DNA of 64,000 nt from Paenibacillus polymyxa (GTDB lineage: Bacteria; Bacillota; Bacilli; Paenibacillales; Paenibacillaceae), in NCBI RefSeq assembly GCF_018614975.1, contig NZ_JAGGNR010000005.1, positions 62,001 through 126,000 on the forward strand. Reading direction: 5' to 3'. Of this stretch, positions 25,160 to 33,005 are shown piece by piece. Under the pieces are notes generated by a model. That model was not told the origin of the DNA and made no database searches. It worked only from the letters and a program-made list of their open reading frames with translations. The position numbers and the translations under genes were made by a program. How positions within the stretch are numbered: position 1 is the stretch's first letter; each line of letters begins with the position of its first letter.

Positions 25160-25561
25160 TTGAAAAGCGTACTTATCAGAGAAAGGCTGATCTATTTCTT
25201 CGCAGTCATGATGACCATGGCGGCAGGATCCAGACACTTTGGTGAACGATTGCCGGGTTGGGTGCATGAACATTTCGGAGACGCATGTTGGGCGGGCATG
25301 ATTTATTTCGGAGTACGCATGGTGTGGTCTCATCGCAGCTTGGTATGGGCGATGTGTTTGAGCTGTGTATTCAGCTGGATGATTGAGTTCTCGCAGTTGA
25401 TTCAGACGCCTGGGCTGATTGAGATACGCTCTACCGTATTAGGTGCTCTTATGCTGGGACATGGGTTTCTGGTGATCGATCTGATTCGATATACGGTCGG
25501 TATTCTGTGCATGGCTATGATAGATCGTTATTTCCTGAGAAATAAGATGGCTGGATCATGA
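25160..25561 (+). CDS. DUF2809 membrane protein
   Basis: A 133-residue integral membrane protein with about four helices. It has the DUF2809 pattern: GSRHFGERLPGWVHEHFGDACWAGM, then the conserved SWMIEFSQLIQTPGL and the segment leading to a final MIDRYF. The function of this family is unknown. TTG 25160, only 4 nt after the GrpB stop, follows GAAGGCG in the end of GrpB and looks like a coupled start. Confidence 0.8.
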   Translation: MKSVLIRERLIYFFAVMMTMAAGSRHFGERLPGWVHEHFGDACWAGMIYFGVRMVWSHRSLVWAMCLSCVFSWMIEFSQLIQTPGLIEIRSTVLGALMLGHGFLVIDLIRYTVGILCMAMIDRYFLRNKMAGS

Positions 25562-25589
25562 ACTCAAGTGAATCATGGAGGTGTGCTGA

Positions 25590-26147
25590 ATGAATGTAGA
25601 AAAACTCTTTGCCGAATCGCCCGAATTCGAAACACAGCGGTTAAGACTGAGACGCCTTGCGATGGATGATCTCGAAGAATATTATGCGTTTGCCTCTGAT
25701 CCGCGAGTGAGTCAGCAAAGCTTGTGGAAATGCCATGAGACGGTTGAAGATTCAATGCAATATATTCAGCGGGTATTGGATAATTATGAACGGAAAACGG
25801 TCTATATCTGGGCTTTTGTCCTGAAGGAAACTGGAACATTGATCGGAAGAGGTGGCATCTTTGATCTCAACGAACCCATGCAGAGTGCTGAACTGGGATA
25901 CGCGATATCCAGCAGTCACTGGGGAAAGGGTCTCGCAGCAGAAGCGATGCAACCCATCGTGGATTATTGCTTTCAGGAACTGGACTGCAATCGGCTGGAT
26001 GGGAAATGTAATGCAGGCAACATAGGCTCTGCACGCGTAATGGAGAAGCTGGGTATGTCGTACGAAGGTTTGTTACGCAAACAGTTGAAGATCAAAGGTG
26101 TATTTACGGATCAAAAATTGTACTCCCGTATCCGGGATGATCTATAA
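25590..26147 (+). CDS. RimJ/RimL-type GNAT acetyltransferase
   Basis: A 185-residue N-acetyltransferase. The N terminus (ETQRLRLRRLAMDDLEEYY) and the acetyl-CoA loop (SSHWGKGLAAEAMQPIVDY), followed by ARVMEKLGMSYEG, are typical of the RimJ/RimL/SpeG type that acetylates protein N termini, polyamines or antibiotics. The target is unknown. ATG 25590 follows GGAGG at 7 nt. It continues the plus-strand run. Confidence 0.88.
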   Translation: MNVEKLFAESPEFETQRLRLRRLAMDDLEEYYAFASDPRVSQQSLWKCHETVEDSMQYIQRVLDNYERKTVYIWAFVLKETGTLIGRGGIFDLNEPMQSAELGYAISSSHWGKGLAAEAMQPIVDYCFQELDCNRLDGKCNAGNIGSARVMEKLGMSYEGLLRKQLKIKGVFTDQKLYSRIRDDL

Positions 26148-26198
26148 TATTTCCAATGCCACATAGGGTACATCGCAGAAATTGAAGGAGGCGGAATC

Positions 26199-26528
26199 AT
26201 GATCTACAGTATTATTTCCCGTTCGTTGTGGGAGCAAGTGTCAAAGGGGAGTGAGTATGCACCAGATAGCCTGGAGACGGACGGATTCATTCATTGTTCC
26301 ACCAAGGAACAGATCCCATGGGTAGCCGGGCAATATTATGCAGGCCGCACGGATCTATTATTACTTAGTATTGATGAGAAGGCGTTAGAGCCAGAACTGG
26401 TGTATGAGGATCTCTACGAATTGAATGAACTATATCCACATATCTATGGAGAGCTCAATCTGGATGCGGTTCGCAAAGTCATTCCATTTGAACCGAATGC
26501 AGACGGTACGTTTTCATTTCCTGAATAA
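26199..26528 (+). CDS. DUF952 family protein
   Basis: A 109-residue small protein matching DUF952: IYSIISRSLWEQ at the start, DGFIHCSTKEQI in the middle and LYPHIYGELNLDAV near the end. The function is not known. Related folds are close to ADP-ribosyl- or glutathione-linked enzymes, but no activity can be claimed. ATG 26199 follows AAGGAGGCGG. Confidence 0.85.
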   Translation: MIYSIISRSLWEQVSKGSEYAPDSLETDGFIHCSTKEQIPWVAGQYYAGRTDLLLLSIDEKALEPELVYEDLYELNELYPHIYGELNLDAVRKVIPFEPNADGTFSFPE

Positions 26529-26596
26529 ATAATATGTGACGCTTCTATTTGGACGTGATCTGGGGACATTATACTTTTCCGAAGGGTGGTTAACGG

Positions 26597-27187
26597 ATGG
26601 ATATGAATCAGGTTTTTCTGGAGACAGCGGAGAAGCAATTCCTGTATTACAAGCAGCTCGGGGAAAAAGCTATGGCACAACTGGAGTCCGAGCAATTGTT
26701 TCAATCCTGGAATGAAGACGCGAACAGCATTGCGGTAATCGTAAAACATCTATGGGGTAATATGCTGTCCCGTTGGACGGACGTACTGACAACAGATGGT
26801 GAGAAACCGTGGCGTGAACGGGATGCCGAATTCGTGAATGATATCTCAACCCGTGAAGAGTTGCTCGTTAAATGGGAGGAAGGCTGGAATTGTCTACTCG
26901 AAGCCATTCGTTCGTTTACCCCGGAACAATTGTCTCATATCATATACATTCGCAATGAAGGACACACCGTCATGGAGGCTACTATTCGGCAATTGGCGCA
27001 TTATCCGTATCATGTCGGGCAAATTGTATTTACCGCGAAAATGCTTAAAGAAACAGCTTGGGACAGTCTCTCCATTCCGAGAAACGGGTCTTCTCAATAT
27101 AATGGCGGCAAATTTGCCAAGCCGAAGGCACGCAAACATTTTACAGAAGATGAACTTCATATAGAAAAGGGTGAGGAACAACAATGA
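26597..27187 (+). CDS. DUF1572 / DinB-like four-helix-bundle protein
   Basis: A 196-residue helical protein of the DUF1572 group in the DinB/YfiT superfamily. Three histidines in metal-ligand positions are visible (VKHLWGNMLSRW, QLAHYPYHVGQI), as in DinB-like thiol transferases and metal-dependent enzymes such as bacillithiol transferases. The substrate is unknown. It overlaps the next gene by 4 nt, so translation is coupled. Confidence 0.82.
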   Translation: MDMNQVFLETAEKQFLYYKQLGEKAMAQLESEQLFQSWNEDANSIAVIVKHLWGNMLSRWTDVLTTDGEKPWRERDAEFVNDISTREELLVKWEEGWNCLLEAIRSFTPEQLSHIIYIRNEGHTVMEATIRQLAHYPYHVGQIVFTAKMLKETAWDSLSIPRNGSSQYNGGKFAKPKARKHFTEDELHIEKGEEQQ

Positions 27188-27774
27188 CCCAAATCGCATT
27201 GATTCGCCATGGAAGCACAGCTTGGAATAAGGAAAAACGTTCACAGGGCCAGACGGATAATCCGCTGGATCAGGATGGCAGGGAACAGGCGGTATTACTT
27301 GCCGCGAGACTAGCCGAAGAATCCTGGGATGCCATCTATGCAAGTGACTTGGAGCGTGCAAGTGAGACGGCGCGCATCATTGGTGATCGCTTGGGCACTC
27401 AGGAGATTCATCTGGACCCTAGACTTCGCGAGGTGGGTGGAGGACAGGTCGAAGGAACGACGGAAGAGGAACGGATCGCCAAGTGGGGAGCGGACTGGAG
27501 CACTTTGGATCTGGGACGGGAGCTTGCGGATGCAGGGACTGTTCGAGGCAGTGCGGTGCTTGAAGATATTGTACAGCAGCACCCCGATGGAAGAGTGATC
27601 GTTGTCAGTCACGGAGCCGTCCTGCGGAATACACTGCGAGGTCTGGTGCCTGAACTGGATATTAGCGTGAAGCTGTCCAACACATCCATTACCCGGATCG
27701 CCAAGAAAGATGATACGTGGCAATGCGAACTGTATAATTGTAGCGTGCATTTGGATTCATCAAGGGAGTCTTAA
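27184..27774 (+). CDS. Histidine phosphatase family protein (phosphoglycerate-mutase-like)
   Basis: A 196-residue enzyme of histidine phosphatase clade 1. The phosphorylated His is in LIRHGSTAWN (His 9). Other catalytic residues are in SDLERASETA and VSHGAVLRN. Such enzymes remove phosphate from small molecules. The natural substrate is not known. It starts within the end of the DUF1572 gene (ATGA overlap) and is followed 3 nt later by the DUF2785 gene. Confidence 0.88.
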   Translation: MTQIALIRHGSTAWNKEKRSQGQTDNPLDQDGREQAVLLAARLAEESWDAIYASDLERASETARIIGDRLGTQEIHLDPRLREVGGGQVEGTTEEERIAKWGADWSTLDLGRELADAGTVRGSAVLEDIVQQHPDGRVIVVSHGAVLRNTLRGLVPELDISVKLSNTSITRIAKKDDTWQCELYNCSVHLDSSRES

Positions 27775-27777
27775 TAG

Positions 27778-28611
27778 ATGGATGCTCTGACGTTAAAGCA
27801 AAAATTGCAGCATATTAAGTCGGCTAATTGGTCCATCGACCACGTAGAACAGCCTTACGAATTGGCGCTGGATATGATGAATCATATTGGCAGTCCCGAC
27901 CCTGTTCTGCGAGATGAATTGATCTATGTTACGTTTGCAACCTGGATTGGACAGGGTGTATTTTCGGAAGACCAGCTTCGGCATATATTACAGTTGGCGC
28001 TGGACGATCAGCACCTTTTTTATGGAATCGGTGAGCAGGGAACGGACAGTGTATTTACGCGGACGTTCTCCGTGTTGCTACTGCCTCCAATTTTGAATGT
28101 GGATCGTGAGCGGCCTTTCCTGAACAAGGAGGATATCGCGGGTATTCACCATCGTTTGACTACATATCTGTTATGTGAAAAGGATGTTCGCGGCTACGTC
28201 GATGATAAGGGTTGGGCGCATGCTCCGGCACACGCGGCTGACGCAGTTGAAGATCTGGCACAGTCGCCATATCTGGAGCAGGCGGATCTGTTGGAATTTC
28301 TGTATGCAATCAGTGTGAAAATAACCGAATCAAGTGAAGTTTACATTCATGATGAGGATCAACGAATAGCACATGCCGTCATAACCATTCTTCGTCGCAA
28401 TCTGTTGGAGCAAAAGGATATTACGGTGTGGATCAATTCCCTTCAACAAGGAGAACAGGCAGAGAACAGATCACTTCTGGAAACCAGTCAGATAAGCCTG
28501 AATGTGCGTCTGTTTTTGCAGACACTTTATTTTGCGATCCGGACGGAAGTAGCTGAGCCGTTTCCGGCGGTTCGGTCTATGATATTGCAGGTATTAGAAA
28601 GAGAGAAGTAA
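27778..28611 (+). CDS. DUF2785 family protein
   Basis: A 277-residue soluble helical protein of DUF2785. Diagnostic pieces are the YELALDMMNHIGSPDPVLRDEL segment and the DDKGWAHAPAHAADAV loop. The two His and Asp of the latter could bind metal or substrate. The family has no settled function. It sits 3 nt after the histidine phosphatase and 43 nt before pxpB, so it probably shares their mRNA. Confidence 0.82.
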   Translation: MDALTLKQKLQHIKSANWSIDHVEQPYELALDMMNHIGSPDPVLRDELIYVTFATWIGQGVFSEDQLRHILQLALDDQHLFYGIGEQGTDSVFTRTFSVLLLPPILNVDRERPFLNKEDIAGIHHRLTTYLLCEKDVRGYVDDKGWAHAPAHAADAVEDLAQSPYLEQADLLEFLYAISVKITESSEVYIHDEDQRIAHAVITILRRNLLEQKDITVWINSLQQGEQAENRSLLETSQISLNVRLFLQTLYFAIRTEVAEPFPAVRSMILQVLEREK

Positions 28612-28654
28612 CGGGATGCCAGATATGTGGATGTGGACAAAGGGGGGGGATGAC

Positions 28655-29368
28655 GTGACCAAACAGCCGTATTCATGGACGGAGAAGATCCTATCTCCGC
28701 TGGGTGAGGCAGCGGTTATCATCCAGTGCGGAGATCAATTGTCTGATGCGGTGCAGCGCAGAGTGATATCTGTCTGTGCTTTGCTGGAAAAAAGCACTTT
28801 GCCAGCCATGATCGAATGGGTGCCTTCATATACGTCCGTTACAGTATTTTATGATCCGTTCATCTCCTCTTACCCTCAGTTATGCAAGATTCTGCTTCAG
28901 CAGTTGAATCAAATGAAGGAATCCGTGCAAGACAAACCCAGGACGGTCACGATTCCCGTATGTTATGGTGGCGAATGGGGGCCTGATCTTGATTATGTTG
29001 CGAGTGAACATGGACTGACCCCAGAGGAAGTTATTGCGATTCATACATCCGGTGATTATCTCGTACACATGATTGGATTCGCACCGGGTTTTCCGTATCT
29101 CGGGGGGTTATCCGAACAGATTGCTACGCCCAGAAGAGCAACGCCAAGGCTTAGGGTTGAGGCGGGTACAGTAGGTATCGGTGGCAAACAGACGGGAATC
29201 TATCCGGTGAATACACCCGGGGGATGGCAATGTATTGGACGAACGCCACTCCGGTTGTTTCGGCCGGGTGAGAACATACCGAGTTTGCTGGCAGCAGGTG
29301 ATCGGGTTCGATTTGAACAGATTACGATGCAGGACTATCTGGCGTTGAAGCGGAAGGAGGACGAATAA
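28655..29368 (+). CDS. pxpB: 5-oxoprolinase subunit PxpB (KipI-like)
   Basis: A 237-residue protein of the KipI/PxpB family, with the pattern SPLGEAAVIIQCGD at the N terminus and FAPGFPYLGGL...RRATPRLRVEAGTVGIGG in the core. With PxpA and PxpC it makes the ATP-dependent 5-oxoprolinase that turns 5-oxoproline, a damage product of glutamine and glutamate, into glutamate. GTG 28655 follows AGGGGGGG at 7 nt. The frame is open to ATG 28616, but the longer form has no good ribosome site. Bacillus subtilis KipI, of similar length, was also described as an inhibitor of kinase KinA. The pxpC start overlaps the stop by 1 nt. Confidence 0.9.
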   Translation: MTKQPYSWTEKILSPLGEAAVIIQCGDQLSDAVQRRVISVCALLEKSTLPAMIEWVPSYTSVTVFYDPFISSYPQLCKILLQQLNQMKESVQDKPRTVTIPVCYGGEWGPDLDYVASEHGLTPEEVIAIHTSGDYLVHMIGFAPGFPYLGGLSEQIATPRRATPRLRVEAGTVGIGGKQTGIYPVNTPGGWQCIGRTPLRLFRPGENIPSLLAAGDRVRFEQITMQDYLALKRKEDE

Positions 29369-30432
29369 TGAGTATTGAAGTGATTCGCCCTGGTCTGTTA
29401 TCTACCGTTCAGGATGAAGGCAGAACCGGTTATCGCCGGTATGGTATTCATCCTGGCGGGGTCATGGACACCTTTGCAGCCAGAGCAGCCAATATGCTTG
29501 TGGGCAACTCCCGTCATGCGGCAGTGCTGGAGATGACGATGACGGGGCCGGAGCTTCGATTTCAGGAGAGCCAGCTCATCTCATTATGTGGAGCCGATCT
29601 GACGGCAACGGTGGATCATTTGCCTGTACCTTTGTGGCGCCCTGTGTTGGTGCGGGCTGGAAGTGTATTGAAGTTTGGCCCGTGTCGTCATGGCTTGCGC
29701 AGTTATCTGGCGTTTGCGGGTGGAATAGCTGTGCCGGAAGTGATGGGCAGTCGAAGTACAGATCTCAAGACAGGTCTGGGCGGTTTGGAAGGAAGAGCCC
29801 TGCGTGTGGCAGATCTGTTATCCAATGGTGAAGCTTCCGCCGAAGCGCAAGGTTGGATGCAGCGTATGGAGCAGCAGGTAAAGGAGAGTGAGCGGGACCA
29901 CCGATTATTGGCGCCTGCGTGGTTTTTATCTGAGCGGGAAAGACCTGACTATTATGGGCAATCTGTTATTCGTGTGATGGATAGTAAGGATAGTTCGCTG
30001 TTCAGCAAGGCAAGTTTGGGACAATTCTATACCGAAAAATACGTGATCTCTTCACAATCCGATCGGATGGGCTATCGCTTGCAAGGCTCCATACTGGAGC
30101 TGGATCAGCCGCCAGATCGGCTGTCTGAAGCCGTTACCTATGGCACGGTGCAGGTGCCACCTGATGGTCAGCCCATCATTTTGATGGCAGATCATCAGAC
30201 AATTGGAGGTTATCCTGTTATAGCACAGGTAGCTCGGGTGGATATGCCAATCCTGGCTCAGGCTAGGCCAGGAACCCAAATTTCTTTTAAAAAGATTACG
30301 CATGATCAAGCCGGACAGTTGTATATGGAACAGGAAATCAATATGCAACTCATAGATAAGCTGATACGCAGAAGAATGGCAGGAATGGGGGGCACTAATG
30401 AATACCTCGAAAACCTTGGATATCAATTGTGA
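29368..30432 (+). CDS. pxpC: 5-oxoprolinase subunit PxpC (biotin-dependent carboxyltransferase-like, KipA)
   Basis: A 354-residue protein of the AHS2/KipA family. Typical pieces are [22 protein letters not shown] at the start, the [13 protein letters not shown] segment and [17 protein letters not shown] near residue 270. It works with PxpB in the ATP-dependent half of 5-oxoprolinase. It overlaps pxpB by 1 nt (TAATG) and pxpA by 35 nt, so the subunits are made in step. Gene order here is B-C-A. Confidence 0.9.
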   Translation: MSIEVIRPGLLSTVQDEGRTGYRRYGIHPGGVMDTFAARAANMLVGNSRHAAVLEMTMTGPELRFQESQLISLCGADLTATVDHLPVPLWRPVLVRAGSVLKFGPCRHGLRSYLAFAGGIAVPEVMGSRSTDLKTGLGGLEGRALRVADLLSNGEASAEAQGWMQRMEQQVKESERDHRLLAPAWFLSERERPDYYGQSVIRVMDSKDSSLFSKASLGQFYTEKYVISSQSDRMGYRLQGSILELDQPPDRLSEAVTYGTVQVPPDGQPIILMADHQTIGGYPVIAQVARVDMPILAQARPGTQISFKKITHDQAGQLYMEQEINMQLIDKLIRRRMAGMGGTNEYLENLGYQL

Positions 30433-31186
30433 TCTGGGCGAAAGTTATGGTGTATATCGTACGTTATCGGACGAAGCCATTCTACCCTTAATTACATCAG
30501 CCAATATTGCCTGCGGGTTTCATGCAGGGGACTCGGCTACGATGCGGATAACGGTGGAGAGGGCATTGGAGCATCAGGTGGCAATTGGAGCCCACCCCGG
30601 GTTGCCGGATTTGCAAGGGTTTGGCAGAAGACGTATGGACATAACGCCACGGGAAGCTTATGACATGGTGGTGTATCAGATCGGTGCGCTGGCTGCCTTT
30701 GTCCGTGCAAGTGGGGGGCACATGCATCACGTGAAACCACACGGTGCCTTATACAATATGGCTGCAGAAGATACGAAGCTTGCTGAAGCCATCGTGGAGG
30801 CGATCTATCAAGTACAGCCTGATCTGTATTTGTATGGTCTGGCGGGCAGTGAACTGATTTACGCTGCGGATCGCATCGGTATGCACAGTGTGAGCGAGGT
30901 GTTTGCGGATCGAACCTATGGTGCGGATGGTGAGCTCACCCCTAGAAGCCAAGCGGGAGCTGTCATTGAAGAGTCGGGACAAGCGATTGCACAAGTGCTC
31001 CAGATGGTAAAAGACGGCGTGGTTGTATCCACGGATGGTACGCTAGTTCCCATTAAGGCAGAGACGGTCTGTATCCACGGTGACGGAGCTAACGCTCTCA
31101 CATTTGCTCAAGAAATTCGTCGTGTGCTGGAATCGGAGGGTATTACGTTATCCGCGCATAAATTAGGAATGACAAGGAGTGAATGA
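30398..31186 (+). CDS. pxpA: 5-oxoprolinase subunit PxpA (LamB/YcsF family)
   Basis: A 262-residue protein of the LamB/YcsF family. The signature [11 protein letters not shown] (Asp, Asn, Asp ligands) is near residue 9 and is followed by [11 protein letters not shown] and the conserved [10 protein letters not shown]. PxpA carries the ring-opening activity of 5-oxoprolinase. The start ATG 30398 lies within pxpC with GGGGGG upstream. The last codons overlap the NUDIX start (ATGA). Confidence 0.92.
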   Translation: MNTSKTLDINCDLGESYGVYRTLSDEAILPLITSANIACGFHAGDSATMRITVERALEHQVAIGAHPGLPDLQGFGRRRMDITPREAYDMVVYQIGALAAFVRASGGHMHHVKPHGALYNMAAEDTKLAEAIVEAIYQVQPDLYLYGLAGSELIYAADRIGMHSVSEVFADRTYGADGELTPRSQAGAVIEESGQAIAQVLQMVKDGVVVSTDGTLVPIKAETVCIHGDGANALTFAQEIRRVLESEGITLSAHKLGMTRSE

Positions 31187-31650
31187 ACAGAATGAAACCC
31201 ATACGCAACTCGGCGAAGGCTGTGATTGTGCAGGATGGCCGATTGCTGGTCATCCGGCTGGAAGATCAATATGGTACTGCTTATGTGTTCCCAGGTGGAG
31301 GACAGGAGAAAGGTGAAGAACTCAAGGATGCGGTCGCGCGCGAATGTCTGGAGGAGATTGGTCAGGCCGTGAACGTGGGAGAGCTGTTACATATCCGGGA
31401 GTATATCGGAAAAAATCATGAATTCGCCGAGTGGGATGCAGATATCCACCAGGTTGAATTTTATTTTGCGTGCAGCCTGATCGATCCGGAGGCAACCGTT
31501 TTTGCAGGCTCCAATCCTGACGACCACCAAGTCGCCGTGGAATGGATTGCACTTGAAGAGCTGTCCCGGATTCGTTTATATCCAAAAACCATTGGTGAGC
31601 TGCTGCTTAAATCGGGTTCTTCCTCAATTTATCTTGGAGATTTGAATTAA
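31183..31650 (+). CDS. NUDIX hydrolase
   Basis: A 155-residue hydrolase of nucleoside-diphosphate-linked compounds. The Nudix box is complete: [23 protein letters not shown], with the invariant Gly, Glu, Arg-Glu and Glu-Glu residues at the right distances. The substrate is unknown and could be a nucleotide sugar, an oxidised nucleotide or a cofactor. ATG 31183 overlaps the pxpA stop. An ATG at 31192 is also possible. It is the last gene of this long run. Confidence 0.9.
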   Translation: MNRMKPIRNSAKAVIVQDGRLLVIRLEDQYGTAYVFPGGGQEKGEELKDAVARECLEEIGQAVNVGELLHIREYIGKNHEFAEWDADIHQVEFYFACSLIDPEATVFAGSNPDDHQVAVEWIALEELSRIRLYPKTIGELLLKSGSSSIYLGDLN

Positions 31651-31770
31651 AATGATCCTAGGAACAATAAGGGATAATCCCTTTATGTAAACATTTTTAT
31701 AAAGAACTTTTCCAATTTTGTCACGTTTGCGTATCGGTTCATGGATTCACCATAGGTGAGGTGGGTACAC

Positions 31771-31817
31771 TATAAGTACAGGCTTATTACACCTAACGTA
31801 AGTTGACTGTACTTATA
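31771..31817 (+). other. Inverted repeat TATAAGTACAG / CTGTACTTATA
   Basis: An 11-bp perfect inverted repeat (31771-31781 and 31807-31817) lies in the gap after the NUDIX gene. Right after it, 31799-31860 looks like the left end of another, decayed hairpin element (AAGTTGACTGTACTTATACAC resembles the end of copy C, then CGGAGCGGATAAAACCTAAA). It may be an operator, an old element end or a weak terminator. No U-tract is present. Confidence 0.45.
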
Positions 31818-31906
31818 CACAGCAACGGAGCGGATAAAACCTAAAGAAACGAAACCTGCAAAGTTAAGTACAGGTTTCTGTTTGAACTTTAGCTTACCCA
31901 CTCCTC

Positions 31907-32086
31907 AAATTGGAAGAACGGTAGACGTAGTGGAGGGGACGGAATCGATTCTGAGGAAGCAAAGCGTTCGCCTTTATCACCGGATTTTCCCTTTGAGAAA
32001 AGGGAATCAAAAAAATCCGGCGATAACAGCGATCCAAAGAACGATCCGTACCCGCAACGGCCGCCTACAAGAGTTCTTCAAATATC
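31907..32086 (+). repeat. Dispersed hairpin element, copy D (subfamily 2)
   Basis: The core GAGGAAGCAAAGCGTTCGCC, TTATCACCGGATT pairing with AATCCGGCGATAA, and ACAGCGATC match copies A to C. The second helix here uses other bases, GGGACGGAATCG with CGATCCGTACCC, which is shared with copy E. Outside this, GTAG pairs with CTAC and GGAAGAAC with GTTCTTC. It ends about 10 nt before the AAAGGAG of the gene at 32112 and has the same direction. The rest of the 461-nt gap holds the inverted repeat at 31771. Confidence 0.75.
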
Positions 32087-32111
32087 CCCCAAACCGAAAG
32101 GAGTACTTCCC

Positions 32112-32528
32112 ATGAACCAGACTGAATTGGAACAAAACATTGTAAAATCATTGGAAAACAACCCTTTTTGCAGCTTCTCCACTGTGGAGAATGGTAAACC
32201 GAAATCCCGCTATATGGCGCTTTTCAACGATGGACTGAACATTCATCTGGCAACGAACCGCCGTACACACAAAGTAGAGGAACTGGAGAATAATCCGAAT
32301 GTTAGCCTGCTACTTGGTTATGAGGCTGGTGGTTCCAAGGAAGTAGTTGAGATCGAAGGAACCTGTGAAGTGACAAAGAACGAAGGCTTGCGTGAACAAG
32401 TGTGGAACGACGAACTAAAGGCGTGGTTCGATGGACCTAATGATCCAAACTATGTCATTCTGGACATCACTCCGACTCGTATTGAATACACAGGGAAAGA
32501 TCATGAACATCATGTGTGGGAACAATAA
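32112..32528 (+). CDS. Pyridoxamine 5'-phosphate oxidase-like flavin-binding protein (general stress 26 type)
   Basis: A 138-residue split-barrel protein of the PNPOx-like family. The pattern FCSFSTVENGKPKSRYMALF, then HLATNRRTHKVEELENNPNVSL, is that of YdaG/general stress protein 26, which binds FMN or FAD. The catalytic role is not settled, and they are not vitamin B6 oxidases in most cases. AAAGGAG precedes ATG 32112. It stands alone downstream of hairpin element copy D and ends in a terminator at 32595. Confidence 0.85.
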   Translation: MNQTELEQNIVKSLENNPFCSFSTVENGKPKSRYMALFNDGLNIHLATNRRTHKVEELENNPNVSLLLGYEAGGSKEVVEIEGTCEVTKNEGLREQVWNDELKAWFDGPNDPNYVILDITPTRIEYTGKDHEHHVWEQ

Positions 32529-32594
32529 TCCGAACATGAAAATAACATCTGCAAAGTAGCGTCCTTATGCGAAAATACGCGCAGAGTTTAATCC

Positions 32595-32627
32595 AACCGT
32601 GAAAGCCATTAAGGTTTCACGGTTTTT
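32595..32627 (+). terminator. Intrinsic terminator after the flavin-binding protein gene
   Basis: AACCGTGAAA and TTTCACGGTT form a perfect 10-bp stem with a 10-nt loop, followed by TTTTT. Confidence 0.85.
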
Positions 32628-32750
32628 AGTATGGATGAATAACGCTGAGTTGGATATACATGTAAGACGTATGTAATATACGTATTTTAAAGATAATAAG
32701 CACGATATACCTACTAAAATGTTGAAAAAAATGTCGAAATCACGCATGAT

Positions 32751-32838
32751 AATGTAAACTTTCCTGGGTACATGCGGGTAATGTAAAAAATAATGCTTTT
32801 CAATGGCTGAACATTGCGTTATGATTTGGAATGTAAAC
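32751..32838 (+). promoter_or_regulatory. Three AATGTAAA repeats upstream of the secreted nucleotidase gene
   Basis: AATGTAAAC (32751), AATGTAAAA (32780) and AATGTAAAC (32830) lie in the 477-nt gap before the gene at 33006. Spacing is 29 and 50 nt, so it is not a standard Pho box. They may be binding sites for a regulator. No clear promoter was placed. The rest of the gap is AT-rich and shows nothing certain. Confidence 0.35.
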
Positions 32839-33005
32839 GACAAGCACAGACATAAATAGATGTTCATGTGAGATAAACTTACCTGAAATTCCGATGCATG
32901 TCATCAGAGCGTCAGTACGCACAACCCATGAAATCTATCTTTTTTCTGCGCTCTTCGTTTGCTCATTAATGCATGATTCAATGTACATAACCGGGAGGGG
33001 TTATT

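Noticed and set aside
31882..32115. 77-codon frame on the plus strand
   Set aside because: It reads through hairpin element copy D and has no ribosome site or motif.
32751..32838. PhoP box before the secreted nucleotidase gene
   Set aside because: The AATGTAAA repeats are 29 and 50 nt apart and do not fit the 11-bp PhoP pattern, unlike the site before pstS.
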